Part shown: in pieces, positions 1 to 13,159 of the stretch
Position numbering within the stretch: position 1 is the stretch's first letter
Layout: each line of letters starts with the position of its first letter
Origin: Synchiropus splendidus
Taxonomy: Eukaryota; Chordata; Actinopteri; Syngnathiformes; Callionymidae
DNA: 64,000 bases
Direction: 5' to 3'
NCBI RefSeq assembly: GCF_027744825.2
Contig: NC_071334.1
Coordinates: 40,463,437-40,527,436 of the forward strand
The notes under the pieces: model-generated
Databases searched by the model: none
What the model was told of the DNA's origin: nothing
Seen by the model: the letters and a program-made list of their open reading frames with translations, nothing else
Program-made: the position numbers and the translations under genes

Positions 1-1128
1 ACATAAAAGTGTTGATAACTTTCGAAAAACACTTCAGACAGCTTAGATTTGATGTGCACCTACTAGAAAGACCCTTTCTGCTATAGTGGGAGGTTAAAAT
101 TTCATTTTCTGAAGCTTCCCTGAAAAGTTATGGCACAATGCACAAAAACGCTTTTCAGCCTGAGATAAGGTGTGTTTCGGAACGCCAAACATAAAAGTGT
201 TGATAACTTTCGAAAAACACTTCAGACAGCTTAGATTTGATGTGCAACTACTAGAAAGACCCTTTCTGCTATTGTGGGAGGTTAAAATTTCATGTTCTGA
301 AGCTTCCCTGAAAAGTTATGGCACAATGCACAAAAACGCTTTTCAGCCTGAGATAAGGTGGGTTTCGGAACGCCAAACATAAAAGTGTTGATAATTTTCG
401 AAAAACACTTCAGACAGCTTAGATTTGATGTGCAACTACCAGAAAGACCCTTTCTGCTATAGTGGGAGGTTAAAATTTCATGTTCTGAAGCGTGCCTGAA
501 AAGTTATGGCACAATGCGTAAAAACGCTTTTCAGCCTGAGATAAGGTGGGTTTCGGAACGCCAAACATAAAAGTGTTGATAACTTTCGAAAAACACTTCA
601 GACAGCTTAGATTTGATGTGCACCTACTAGAAAGGCCCTTTCTGCTATAGTGGGAGGTTAAAATTTCATGTTCTGAAGCTACCCTGAAAAGTTATGGCAC
701 AATGCCTAAAAACGCTTTTCAGCCTGAGATAAGGTGGGTTTCGGAACGCCAAACATAAAAGTGTTAATAACTTTCGAAAAACACTTCAGACAGCTTAGAT
801 TTGATGTGCAACTACTAGAAAGACACTTTCTGCTATAGTGGGAGGTTAAAATTTCATGTTCTGAAGCTTCCCTGAAAATTTATGGCACAATGCACAAAAA
901 CGCTTTTCAGCCTGAGATAAGGTGGGTTTCGGAACGCCAAACATAAAAGTGTTAATAACTTTCGAAAAACACTTCAGACAGCTTAGATTTGATGTGCACC
1001 TACTAGATAGGCCCTTTCTGCTATAGTGGGAGTTTAAAATTTCATGTTCTGAAGCTTCCCTGAAAAGTTATGGCACAATGCACAAAAACGCTTTTCAGCC
1101 TGAGATAAGGTGGGTTTCGGAACGCCAA

Positions 1129-2632
1129 ACATAAAAGTGTTGATAATTTTCGAAAAACACTTCAGACAGCTTAGATTTGATGTGCAACTACCAGAAAGAC
1201 CCTTTCTGCTATAGTGGGAGGTTAAAATTTCATGTTCTGAAGCGTGCCTGAAAAGTTATGGCACAATGCGTAAAAACGCTTTTCAGCCTGAGATAAGGTG
1301 GGTTTCGGAACGCCAAACATAAAAGTGTTGATAACTTTCGAAAAACACTTCAGACAGCTTAGATTTGATGTGCACCTACTAGAAAGGCCCTTTCTGCTAT
1401 AGTGGGAGGTTAAAATTTCATGTTCTGAAGCTACCCTGAAAAGTTATGGCACAATGCCTAAAAACGCTTTACAGCCTGAGATAAGGTGGGTTTCGGAACG
1501 CCAAACATAAAAGTGTTAATAACTTTCGAAAAACACTTCAGACAGCTTAGATTTGATGTGCAACTACTAGAAAGACCCTTTCTGCTATAGTGGGAGGTTA
1601 AAATTTCATGTTCTGAAGCTTCCCTGAAAAGTTATGGCACAATGCGTAAAAACGCTTTTCAGCCTGAGATAAGGTGGGTTTCGGAACGCCAAACATAAAA
1701 GTGTTGATAACTTTCGAAAAACATTTCAGACAGCTTAGATTTGATGTGCAACTTCTAGAAAGACCCTTTCTGCTATAGTGGGATGTTAAAATTTCATGTT
1801 CTGAAGCTTCCCTGAAAAGTTATGGCACAATGCACAAAAACGCTTTTCAGCCTGAGATAAGGTGTGTTTCGGAACGCCAAACATAAAAGTGTTGATAACT
1901 TTCGAAAAACACTTCAGACAGCTTAGATTTGATGTGCAACTACTAGAAAGACCCTTTCTGCTATTGTGGGAGGTTAAAATTTCATGTTCTGAAGCTTCCC
2001 TGAAAAGTTATGGCACAATGCAAAAAAACGCTTTTCAGCCTGAGATAAGGTGGGTTTCGGAACGCCAAACATAAAAGTGTTGATAATTTTCGAAAAACAC
2101 TTCAGACAGCTTAGATTTGATGTGCAACTACCAGAAAGACCCTTTCTGCTATAGTGGGAGGTTAAAATTTCATGTTCTGAAGCTTCCCTGAAAAGTTATG
2201 GCACAATGCACAAAAACGCTTTTCAGCCTGAGATAAGGTGGGTTTCGGAACGCCAAACACAAAAGTGTTAATAACTTTCGAAAAACACTTCAGACAGCTT
2301 AGATTTGATGTGCACCTACTAGATAGGCCCTTTCTGCTATAGTGGGAGGTTAAAATTTCATGTTCTGAAGCTTCCCTGAAAATTTATGGCACAATGCACA
2401 AAAACGCTTTTCAGCCTGAGATAAGGTGGGTTTCGGAACGCCAAACATAAAAGTGTTAATAACTTTCGAAAAACACTTCAGACAGCTTAGATTTGATGTG
2501 CACCTACTAGATAGGCCCTTTCTGCTATAGTGGGAGTTTAAAATTTCATGTTCTGAAGCTTCCCTGAAAAGTTATGGCACAATGCACAAAAACGCTTTTC
2601 AGCCTGAGATAAGGTGGGTTTCGGAACGCCAA
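1129..2632 (+). repeat. 8-monomer higher-order unit, copy 1 (1504 bp)
   Basis: The order of variants is: CTACCAG/GCGTGCC; GCTACCC (with CTTTACAGCC); AATAAC/CAAC; ACATTTCAG with CTTCTAGAAAG and GGGATGTT; CTATTGTGGG; CTACCAG with CACAAAAGTG at its end; CTAGATAG; CTAGATAG with GGAGTTTAAAA. The next unit begins immediately afterwards with the same first five monomers. Confidence 0.85.
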
Positions 2633-3572
2633 ACATAAAAGTGTTGATAATTTTCGAAAAACACTTCAGACAGCTTAGATTTGATGTGCAACTACCAGAA
2701 AGACCCTTTCTGCTATAGTGGGAGGTTAAAATTTCATGTTCTGAAGCGTGCCTGAAAAGTTATGGCACAATGCGTAAAAACGCTTTTCAGCCTGAGATAA
2801 GGTGGGTTTCGGAACGCCAAACATAAAAGTGTTGATAACTTTCGAAAAACACTTCAGACAGCTTAGATTTGATGTGCACCTACTAGAAAGGCCCTTTCTG
2901 CTATAGTGGGAGGTTAAAATTTCATGTTCTGAAGCTACCCTGAAAAGTTATGGCACAATGCCTAAAAACGCTTTTCAGCCTGAGATAAGGTGGGTTTCGG
3001 AACGCCAAACATAAAAGTGTTAATAACTTTCGAAAAACACTTCAGACAGCTTAGATTTGATGTGCAACTACTAGAAAGACCCTTTCTGCTATAGTGGGAG
3101 GTTAAAATTTCATGTTCTGAAGCTTCCCTGAAAAGTTATGGCACAATGCGTAAAAACGCTTTTCAGCCTGAGATAAGGTGGGTTTCGGAACGCCAAACAT
3201 AAAAGTGTTGATAACTTTCGAAAAACATTTCAGACAGCTTAGATTTGATGTGCAACTTCTAGAAAGACCCTTTCTGCTATAGTGGGATGTTAAAATTTCA
3301 TGTTCTGAAGCTTCCCTGAAAAGTTATGGCACAATGCACAAAAACGCTTTTCAGCCTGAGATAAGGTGTGTTTCGGAACGCCAAACATAAAAGTGTTGAT
3401 AACTTTCGAAAAACACTTCAGACAGCTTAGATTTGATGTGCAACTACTAGAAAGACCCTTTCTGCTATTGTGGGAGGTTAAAATTTCATGTTCTGAAGCT
3501 TCCCTGAAAAGTTATGGCACAATGCACAAAAACGCTTTTCAGCCTGAGATAAGGTGGGTTTCGGAACGCCAA
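2633..3572 (+). repeat. 8-monomer unit, copy 2, truncated to 5 monomers
   Basis: It matches the first five monomers of the unit at 1129-2632, including the diagnostic GGGATGTT and CTATTGTGGG monomers, and then restarts at 3573 with the CTACCAG/GCGTGCC monomer. The last three monomers were lost, or the register was reset by unequal exchange. A small difference is TGCAAAAAAACG in copy 1 against TGCACAAAAACG here. Confidence 0.8.
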
Positions 3573-5264
3573 ACATAAAAGTGTTGATAATTTTCGAAAA
3601 ACACTTCAGACAGCTTAGATTTGATGTGCAACTACCAGAAAGACCCTTTCTGCTATAGTGGGAGGTTAAAATTTCATGTTCTGAAGCGTGCCTGAAAAGT
3701 TATGGCACAATGCGTAAAAACGCTTTTCAGCCTGAGATAAGGTGGGTTTCGGAACGCCAAACATAAAAGTGTTGATAACTTTCAAAAAACACTTCAGACA
3801 GCTTAGATTTGATGTGCACCTACTAGAAAGGCCCTTTCTGCTATAGTGGGAGGTTAAAATTTCATGTTCTGAAGCTACCCTGAAAAGTTATGGCACAATG
3901 CCTAAAAACGCTTTTCAGCCTGAGATAAGGTGGGTTTCGGAACGCCAAACATAAAAGTGTTAATAACTTTCGAAAAACACTTCAGACAGCTTAGATTTGA
4001 TGTGCAACTACTAGAAAGACACTTTCTGCTATAGTGGGAGGTTAAAATTTCATGTTCTGAAGCTTCCCTGAAAAGTTATGGCACAATGCACAAAAACGCT
4101 TTTCAGCCTGAGATAAGGTGGGTTTCGGAACGCCAAACACAAAAGTGTTAATAACTTTCGAAAAACACTTCAGACAGCTTAGATTTGATGTGCACCTACT
4201 AGATAGGCCCTTTCTGCTATAGTGGGAGGTTAAAATTTCATGTTCTGAAGCTTCCCTGAAAAGTTATGGCACAATGCACAAAAACGCTTTTCAGCCTGAG
4301 ATAAGGTGGGTTTCGGAACGCCAAGCATAAAAGTGTTGATAATTTTCGAAAAACACTTCAGACAGCTTAGATTTGATGTGCAACTACCAGAAAGACCCTT
4401 TCTGCTATAGTGGGAGGTTAAAATTTCATGTTCTGAAGCGTGCCTGAAAAGTTATGGCACAATGCGTAAAAACGCTTTTCAGCCTGAGATAAGGTGGGTT
4501 TCGGAACGCCAAACATAAAAGTGTTGATAACTTTCGAAAAACACTTCAGACAGCTTAGATTTGATGTGCACCTACTAGAAAGGCCCTTTCTGCTATAGTG
4601 GGAGGTTAAAATTTCATGTTCTGAAGCTACCCTGAAAAGTTATGGCACAATGCCTAAAAACGCTTTTCAGCCTGAGATAAGGTGGGTTTCGGAACGCCAA
4701 ACATAAAAGTGTTAATAACTTTCGAAAAACACTTCAGACAGCTTAGATTTGATGTGCAACTACTAGAAAGACCCTTTCTGCTATAGTGGGAGGTTAAAAT
4801 TTCATGTTCTGAAGCTTCCCTGAAAAGTTATGGCACAATGCACAAAAACGCTTTTCAGCCTGAGATAAGGTGGGTTTCGGAACGCCAAACATAAAAGTGT
4901 TAATAACTTTCGAAAAACACTTCAGACAGCTAAGATTTGATGTGCAACTACTACAAAGACCCTTTCTGCTATAGTGGGAGGTTAAAATTTCATGTTCTGA
5001 AGCTTCCCTGAAAAGTTATGGCACAATGCACAAAAACGCTTTTCAGCCTGAGATAAGGTGGGTTTCGGAACGCCAATCATAAAAGTGTTGATAACTTTCG
5101 AAAAACACTTCAGACAGCTTAGATTTGATGTGCAACTACTAGAAAGACCCTTTCTGCTATAGTGGGAGGTTAAAATTTCATGTTCTGAAGCTTCCCTGAA
5201 AAGTTATGGCACAATGCGTGAAAACGCTTTTCAGCCTGAGATATGGTGGGTTTCGGAACGCCAA

Positions 5265-6768
5265 ACATAAAAGTGTTGATAACTTTCGAAAAACACTTCA
5301 GACAGCTTAGATTTGATGTGCACCTACTAGAAAGGCCCTTTCTGCTATAGTGGGAGGTTAAAATTTCATGTTCTGAAGCTTCCCTGAAAAGTTATGGCAC
5401 AATGCACAAAAACGCTTTTCAGCCTGAGATAAGGTGGGTTTCGGAACGCCAAACATAAAAGTGTTGATAACTTTCGAAAAACACTTCAGACAGCTTAGAT
5501 TTGATGTGCACCTACTAGAAAGACCCTTTCTGCTATAGTGGGAGGTTAAAATTTCATGTTCTGAAGCGTCCCTGAAAAGTTATGGCACAATGCGTAAAAA
5601 CGCTTTTCAGCCTGAGATAAGGTGGGTTTCGGAACGCCAAACATAAAAGTGTTAATAACTTTCGAAAAACACTTCAGACAGCTAAGATTTTATGTGCAAC
5701 TACTAGAAAGACCCTTTCTGCTATAGTGGGAGGTTAAAATGTCATGTTCTGAAGCTTCCCTGAAAAGTTATGGCACAATGCACAAAAACGCTTTTCAGCC
5801 AGAGATAAGGTGGGTTTCGGAACGCCAAACATAAAAGTGTTGATAACTTTCGAAAAACACTTCAGACAGCTTAGATTTGATGTGCACCTACTAGAAAGGC
5901 CCTTTCTGCTATAGTGGGAGGTTAAAATTTCATGTTCTGAAGCTTCCCTGAAAAGTTATGGCACAATGCCTAAAAACGATTTTCAGCCTGAGATGAGGTG
6001 GGTTTCGGAACGCCAAACATAAAAGTGTTATTAACTTTCGAAAAACACTTCAGACAGCTTAGATTTGATGTGCAACTACTAGACAGACCCTTTCTGCTAT
6101 AGTGGGAGGTTAAAATTTCATGTTCTGAAGCTTCCCTGAAAAGTTATGGCACAATGCGTAAAAACGCTTTTCAGCCTGAGATAAGGTGGGTTTCGGAACG
6201 CCAAACATAAAAGTGTTAATAACTTTCGAAAAACACTTCAGACAGCTTAGATTTGATGTGCACCTACTAGAAAGACCATTTCTGCTATAGTGGGAGGTTA
6301 AAATTTCATGTTCTGAAGCTTCCCTGAAAAGTTATGGCACAATGCACAAAAACGCTTTTCAGCCGGAGATAAGGTGGGTTTCGGAACGCCAAACATGAAA
6401 GTGTTGATAACTTTCGAAAAACACTTCAGACAGCTTAGATTTGATGTGCACCTACTAGAAAGGCCATTTCTGCTATAGTGGGAGGTTAAAATTTCATGTT
6501 CTGAAGCTTTCCTGAAAAGTTATGGCACAATGCGTAAAAACGCTTTTCAGCCTGAGATAAGGTGGGTTTCGGAACGCCAAACATAAAAGTGTTAATAACT
6601 TTCGAAAAACACTTCAGACAGCTTAGATTTGATGTGCAACTACTAGAAAGACCCTTTCTGCTATAGTGGGAGGTTAAAATTTCATGTTCTGAAGCTTCCC
6701 TGAAAAGCTATGGCACAATGCGTAAAAACGCTTTTCAGCCTGAGATAAGGTGGGTTTCGGAACGCCAA
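5265..6768 (+). repeat. 8-monomer block with CCGGAG marker, copy 1
   Basis: Its markers in order are AAAGGCCC; GCGTCCC; CTAAGATTTTATG with AAAATGTC; AACGATTTTCAG with GATGAGG; a plain CAAC monomer; GACCATTTC with CAGCCGGAG; ACATGAAAGTG with GCTTTCC; a plain CAAC monomer. The same series recurs at 7144 (10 monomers on, minus one base) and at 16732. Confidence 0.85.
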
Positions 6769-6955
6769 ACATAAAAGTGTTGATAACTTTCGAAAAACAC
6801 TTCAGACAGCTTAGATTTGATGTGCACCTACTAGAAAGACCCTTTCTGCTATAGTGGGAGGTTAAAATTTCATGTTCTGAAGCTTCCCATAAAGTTATGC
6901 CACAATGCGTAAAAACGCTTTTCAGCCTGAGATAAGGTGGGTTTCGGAACGCCAA
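6769..6955 (+). repeat. 187-bp monomer, one base lost
   Basis: CCCATAAAGTTATG replaces CCCTGAAAAGTTATG near 6889, a loss of one base with an adjacent change. All later monomer starts move from 188k+1 to 188k. The loss joins two reading frames on the minus strand and creates a spurious 93-codon open frame (6674-6955). No second copy of this indel is seen in the window. Confidence 0.95.
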
Positions 6956-7143
6956 ACATAAAAGTGTTGATAACTTTCGAAAAACATTTCAGACAGCTTA
7001 GATTTGATGTGCAACTACTAGAAAGACCCTTTCTGCTATAGTGGGAGGTTAAAATTTCATGTTCTGAAGCTTCCCTGAAAAGTTATGGCACAATGCACAA
7101 AAACGCTTTTCAGCCTGAGATAAGGTGGGTTTCGGAACGCCAA

Positions 7144-8647
7144 ACATAAAAGTGTTGATAACTTTCGAAAAACACTTCAGACAGCATAGATTTGATATGC
7201 ACCTACTAGAAAGGCCCTTTCTGCTATAGTGGGAGGTTAAAATTTCATGTTCTGAAGCTTCCCTGAAAAGTTATGGCACAATGCACAAAAACGCTTTTCA
7301 GCCTGAGATAAGGTTGGTTTCGGAACGCCAAACATAAAAGTGTTGATAACTTTCGAAAAACACTTCAGACAGCTTAGATTTGATGTGCACCTACTAGAAA
7401 GACCCTTTCTGCTATAGTGGGAGGTAAAAATTTCATGTTCTGAAGCGTCCCTGAAAAGTTATGGCACAATGCGTAAAAACGCTTTTCAGCCTGAGATAAG
7501 GTGGGTTTCGGAACGCCAAACATAAAAGTGTTAATAACTTTCGAAAAACACTTCAGACAGCTAAGATTTTATGTGCAACTACTAGAAAGACCCTTTCTGC
7601 TATAGTGGGAGGTAAAAATGTCATGTTCTGAAGCTTCCCTGAAAAGTTATGGCACAATGCACAAAAACGCTTTTCAGCCTGAGATAAGGTGGGTTTCGGA
7701 ACGCCAAACATAAAAGTGTTGATAACTTTCGAAAAACACTTCAGACAGCTTAGATTTGATGTGCACCTACTAGAAAGGCCCTTTCTGCTATAGTGGGAGG
7801 TTAAAATTTCATGTTCTGAAGCTTCCCTGAAAAGTTATGGCACAATGCCTAAAAACGATTTTCAGCCTGAGATGAGGTGGGTTTCGGAACGCCAAACATA
7901 AAAGTGTTAATAACTTTCGAAAAACACTTCAGACAGCTTAGATTTGATGTGCAACTACTAGAAAGACCCTTTCTGCTATAGTGGGAGGTTAAAATTTCAT
8001 GTTCTGAAGCTTCCCTGAAAAGTTATGCCACAATGCGTAAAAACGCTTTTCAGCCTGAGATAAGGTGGGTTTCGGAACGCCAAACATAAAAGTGTTAATA
8101 ACTTTCGAAAAACACTTCAGACAGCTTAGATTTGATGTGCACCTACTAGAAAGACCATTTCTGCTATAGTGGGAGGTTAAAATTTCATGTTCTGAAGCTT
8201 CCCTGAAAAGTTATGGCACAATGCACAAAAACGCTTTTCAGCCGGAGATAAGGTGGGTTTCGGAACGCCAAACATGAAAGTGTTGATAACTTTCGAAAAA
8301 CACTTCAGACAGCTTAGATTTGATGTGCACCTACTAGAAAGACCATTTCTGCTATAGTGGGAGGTTAAAATTTCATGTTCTGAAGCTTTCCTGAAAAGTT
8401 ATGGCACAATGCGTAAAAACGCTTTTCAGCCTGAGATAAGGTGGGTTTTGGAACGCCAAACATAAAAGTGTTAATAACTTTCGAAAAACACTTCAGACAG
8501 CTTAGATTTGATGTGCAACTACTAGAAAGACCCTTTCTGCTATAGTGGGAGGTTAAAATTTCATGTTCTGAAGCTTCCCTGAAAAGTTATGGCACAATGC
8601 GTAAAAACGCTTTTCAGCCTGAGATAAGGTGGGTTTCGGAACGCCAA
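7144..8647 (+). repeat. 8-monomer block with CCGGAG marker, copy 2
   Basis: It follows the same order as the block at 5265-6768. Private changes include GCATAGATTTGATATG at the start and GGGTTTTGG in place of GGGTTTCGG near 8454. Its final three monomers (from 8084) are also the start of the 11-monomer unit, so the two higher-order patterns overlap here. Confidence 0.8.
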
Positions 8648-10151
8648 ACATAAAAGTGTTAATAACTTTCGAAAAACACTTCAGACAGCTTAGATTTGAT
8701 GTGCAACTTCTAGAAAGACCATTTCTGCTATAGTGGGAGGTTAAAATTTCATGTTCTGAAGCTTCCCTGAAAAGTTATGGCACAATGCGTAAAAACGCTT
8801 TTCAGCCTGAGATAACGTGGGTTTCGGAACGCCAAACATAAAAGTGTTAATAACTTTCGAAAAACACTTCAGACAGCTTAGATTTGATGTGCACCTACTA
8901 GAAAGACCCTTTCTGCTATAGTGTGAGGTTAAAATTTCATGTTCTGAAGCTTCCCTTAAAAGTTATGGCACAATGCACAAAAACGCTTTTCAGCCTGAGA
9001 TGAGGTGGGTTTCGGAACGCCAAACATAAAAGTGTTGATAACTTTCGAAAAACACTTCAGACAGCTTAGATTTGATGTGCACCTACTAGAAAGACCCTTT
9101 CTGCAATAGTGGGAGGTTAAAATTTCATGTTCTGAAGCTTCCCTGAAAAGTTATGGCACTATGCACAAAAACGCTTTTCAGCCTGAGATAAGGTGGGTTT
9201 CGGAACGCCAAACATAAAAGTGGTGATTACTTTCGAAAAACACTTCAGACAGCTTAGATTTGATGTGCAACTACTAGAAAGACCCTTTCTGCTATAGTGG
9301 GAGGTTGAAATTTCATGTTCTGAAGCTTCCCTGAAAAGTTGTGGCAGAATGCGTAAAAACGCTTTTCAGCCTGAGATAAGGTGGGTTTCGGAACGCCAAA
9401 CATAAAAGTGTTAATAACTTTCGAAAAACACTTCAGACAGCTTAGATTTGATGTGCAACTACTAGAAAGACCCTTTCTGCTATAGTGGGAGGCAATAATT
9501 TCATGTTCTGAAGCTTCCCTGAAAAGTTATGGCACAATGCACAAAAACGCTTTTCAGCCTGAGATAAGGTGGGTTTCGGAACGCCAAACATAAAAGTGTT
9601 GATAACTTTCGAAAAACATTTCAGACAGCTTAGATTTGATGTGCAACTACTAGAAAGACCCTTTCTGCTCTAGTGGGAGGTTAAAATTTCACGTTCTGAA
9701 GCTTCCCTGAAAAGTTATGGCACAATGCACAAAAACGTTTTTCAGCCTGAGATAAGGTGGGTTTCGGAACGCCAAACATAAAAGTGTTGATAACTTTCGA
9801 AAAACACTTCAGACAACTTAGATTTGATGTGCACCTACTAGAAAGACCCTTTCTCCTATAGTGGGAGGTTAAAATTTCATGTTCTGAAGCTTCCCTGAAA
9901 AGTTATGGCACAATGCACAAAAACGCTTTTCAGCCTGAGATAAGGTGGGTTTCGGAACGCCAAACATAAAAGTGTTAATAACTTTCGAAAAACACTTCAG
10001 ACAACTAAGATTTGATGTGCAACTACTAGAAAGACCCTTTCTGCTATAGTGGGAGGTTAAAATTTCATGTTCTGAAGCTTCTCTGAAAAGTTATGGCACA
10101 ATGTACAAAAACGCTTTTCAGCCTGAGATAAGGTGGGTTTCGGAACGCCAA
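8084..10151 (+). repeat. 11-monomer higher-order unit, copy 1 (2068 bp)
   Basis: Markers are GACCATTT/CCGGAG, ACATGAAAG, GATAACGTGG, GTGTGAGG with CCCTTAAAAG, GGCACTATGC, AAAAGTGGTGATTAC, GGCAATAATTT, CTCTAGTGG with CACGTTCTG, ACAACTTAG with CTCCTATAG, and ACAACTAAG with GCTTCTCTG and TGTACAAAA. Every marker recurs exactly 2068 bp later. Reading the two units side by side I find only about five substitutions, so the duplication is recent. Confidence 0.9.
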
Positions 10152-12219
10152 ACATAAAAGTGTTAATAACTTTCGAAAAACACTTCAGACAGCTTAGATT
10201 TGATGTGCACCTACTAGAAAGACCATTTCTGCTATAGTGGGAGGTTAAAATTTCATGTTCTGAAGCTTCCCTGAAAAGTTATGGCACAATGCACAAAAAC
10301 GCTTTTCAGCCGGAGATAAGGTGGGTTTCGGAACGCCAAACATGAAAGTGTTGATAACTTTCGAAAAACACTTCAGACAGCTTAGATTTGATGTGCACCT
10401 ACTAGAAAGGCCATTTCTGCTATAGTGGGAGGTTAAAATTTCATGTTCTGTAGCTTTCCTGAAAAGTTATGGCACAATGCGTAAAAACGCTTTTCAGCCT
10501 GAGATAAGGTGGGTTTTGGAACGCCAAACATAAAAGTGTTAATAACTTTCGAAAAACACTTCAGACAGCTTAGATTTGATGTGCAACTACTAGAAAGACC
10601 CTTTCTGCTATAGTGGGAGGTTAAAATTTCATGTTCTGAAGCTTCCCTGAAAAGTTATGGCACAATGCGTAAAAACGCTTTTCAGCCTGAGATAAGGTGG
10701 GTTTCGGAACGCCAAACATAAAAGTGTTAATAACTTTCGAAAAACACTTCAGACAGCTTAGATTTGATGTGCAACTTCTAGAAAGACCCTTTCTGCTATA
10801 GTGGGAGGTTAAAATTTCATGTTCTGAAGCTTCCCTGAAAAGTTATGGCACAATGCGTAAAAACGCTTTTCAGCCTGAGATAACGTGGGTTTCGGAACGC
10901 CAAACATAAAAGTGTTAATAACTTTCGAAAAACACTTCAGACAGCTTAGATTTGATGTGCACCTACTAGAAAGACCCTTTCTGCTATAGTGTGAGGTTAA
11001 AATTTCATGTTCTGAAGCTTCCCTTAAAAGTTATGGCACAATGCACAAAAACGCTTTTCAGCCTGAGATGACGTGGGTTTCGGAACGCCAAACATAAAAG
11101 TGTTGATAACTTTCGAAAAACACTTCAGACAGCTTAGATTTGATGTGCACCTACTAGAAAGACCCTTTCTGCAATAGTGGGAGGTTAAAATTTCATGTTC
11201 TGAAGCTTCCCTGAAAAGTTATGGCACTATGCACAAAAACGCTTTTCAGCCTGACATAAGGTGGGTTTCGGAACGCCAAACATAAAAGTGGTGATTACTT
11301 TCGAAAAACACTTCAGACAGCTTAGATTTGATGTGCAACTACTAGAAAGACCCTTTCTGCTATAGTGGGAGGTTGAAATTTCATGTTCTGAAGCTTCCCT
11401 GAAAAGTTGTGGCAGAATGCGTAAAAACGCTTTTCAGCCTGAGATAAGGTGGGTTTCGGAACGCCAAACATAAAAGTGTTAATAACTTTCGAAAAACACT
11501 TCAGACAGCTTAGATTTGATGTGCAACTACTAGAAAGACCCTTTCTGCTATAGTGGGAGGCAATAATTTCATGTTCTGAAGCTTCCCTGAAAAGTTATGG
11601 CACAATGCACAAAAACGCTTTTCAGCCTGAGATAAGGTGGGTTTCGGAACGCCAAACATAAAAGTGTTGATAACTTTCGAAAAACATTTCAGACAGCTTA
11701 GATTTGATGTGCAACTACTAGAAAGACCCTTTCTGCTCTAGTGGGAGGTTAAAATTTCACGTTCTGAAGCTTCCCTGAAAAGTTATGGCACAATGCACAA
11801 AAACGTTTTTCAGCCTGAGATAAGGTGGGTTTCGGAACGCCAAACATAAAAGTGTTGATAACTTTCGAAAAACACTTCAGACAACTTAGATTTGATGTGC
11901 ACCTACTAGAAAGACCCTTTCTCCTATAGTGGGAGGTTAAAATTTCATGTTCTGAAGCTTCCCTGAAAAGTTATGGCACAATGCACAAAAACGCTTTTCA
12001 GCCTGAGATAAGGTGGGTTTCGGAACGCCAAACATAAAAGTGTTAATAACTTTCGAAAAACACTTCAGACAACTAAGATTTGATGTGCAACTACTAGAAA
12101 GACCCTTTCTGCTATAGTGGGAGGTTAAAATTTCATGTTCTGAAGCTTCTCTGAAAAGTTATGGCACAATGTACAAAAACGCTTTTCAGCCTGAGATAAG
12201 GTGGGTTTCGGAACGCCAA
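10152..12219 (+). repeat. 11-monomer higher-order unit, copy 2 (2068 bp)
   Basis: It lies directly after copy 1. Differences I can see are AAAGGCC for AAAGACC, CTGTAGCTTT for CTGAAGCTTT (near 10450), CCCTTT for CCATTT, GATGACGTGG for GATGAGGTGG, and CTGACATAAGG for CTGAGATAAGG (near 11253). The next monomer (12220) does not restart the unit. Confidence 0.9.
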
Positions 12220-13159
12220 ACATAAAAGTGTTGATAACTTTCGAAAAACACTTCAGACAGCTTAGATTTGATGTGCACCTACTAGAAAGACCCTTTCTGC
12301 TATAGTGGGAGGTTAAAATTTCATGTTCTGAAGCTTCCCTGAAAAGTTATGGCACAATGCACAAAAACGCTTTTCAGCCTGAGATAAGGTGTGTTTCGTA
12401 ACGCCAAACATAAAAGTGTTGATAACTTTCGAAAAACACTTCAGACAGCTTAGATTTGATGTGCAACTACTAGAAAGACCCTTTCTGCTATAGTGGGAGG
12501 TTAAAATTTCATGTTCTGAAGCTTCCCTGAAAAGTTATGGCACAATGCGTGAAAACGCTTTTCAGCCTGAGATAAGGTGGGTTTCGGAACGCCAAACATA
12601 AAAGTGTTGATAACTTACGAAAAACACTTCAGACAGCTTAGATTTGATGTGCACCTACTGGAAAGGCCCTTTCTGCTATACTGGGAGGTTAAAATTTCAT
12701 GTTCTGAAGCTTCCCTGAAAAGTTATGGCACAATGCACAAAAACGCTTTTCAGCCTGACATAAGGTGGGTTTCGGAACGCCAAACATAAAAGTGTTGATA
12801 ACTTTCGAAAACCACTTCAGACAGCTTAGATTTGATGTGCACCTACTAGAAAGACCCTTTCTGCTATAGTGGGAGGTTAAAATTTCATGTTCTGAAGCTT
12901 CCCTGAAAAGTTATGCCACAATGCGTAAAAACGCTTTTCAGCCTGAGATAAGGTGGGTTTCGGAACGCCAAACATAAAAGTGTTGATAACTTTCGAAAAA
13001 CATTTCAGACAGCTTAGATTTGATGTGCAACTTCTAGAAAGACCCTTTCTGCTATAGTGGGATGTTAAAATTTCATGTTCTGAAGCTTCCCTGAAAAGTT
13101 ATGGCACAATGCGTAAAAACGCTTTTCAGCCTGAGATAAGGTGGGTTTCGGAACGCCAA
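11844..13159 (+). repeat. 7-monomer block, left copy of a pair 45 monomers apart
   Basis: Rare shared variants recur exactly 8460 bp away at 20304-21619: ACAACTTAG with CTCCTATAG, ACAACTAAG with GCTTCTCTG, CTACTGGAAAGG with CTATACTGGG, CTGACATAAGG, AAAACCACTTC, and CTTCTAGAAAG with GGGATGTT. Private changes in this copy are TTTCGTAACGCC near 12397 and CTTACGAAAA near 12614. The first two monomers are also the end of the 11-monomer unit, so this block was assembled from it before being copied. Confidence 0.85.

Larger units (their letters stand above)
1..4888 (+). repeat. Left domain: recurring 4-monomer motif block
   Basis: Two adjacent variant monomers mark this domain. One has GATAATTTTCG, CTACCAG and usually GCGTGCC; the next has AAAGGCCC, GCTACCC and TGCCTAAAA. 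They start at 377, 1129, 2633, 3573 and 4325, that is 4, 8, 5 and 4 monomers apart, and are usually followed by two AATAAC monomers, the second often with CTAGATAG. These variants are almost absent to the right of 4889, so this is a separately homogenised part of the array. Confidence 0.85.

Noticed and set aside
170..382. Plus-strand open frames of 70 codons at 170, 1862, 3366, 12577, 19533, 21037, 22541 and 62021
   Set aside because: All are the same stretch of monomer opened by one substitution that removes a TAG stop at positions 84-86 (CTATAG to CTATTG, CTATAC, CTATGG or CTACAG). They start at GTG, have no conserved context, and most other monomers keep the stop. Not genes.
6674..6955. 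Longest minus-strand open frames (93 codons here, 95 at 62509-62796)
   Set aside because: Both exist only because a one-base indel in the monomer (near 6889 and 62703) joins two frames. They are by-products of the indels.
12577..12789. Transposon or retroelement fragment inside the array
   Set aside because: Every stretch, including the most divergent monomers (near 6890, 28910, 60900), aligns end to end with the monomer. No target-site duplications, terminal repeats or foreign sequence were found.
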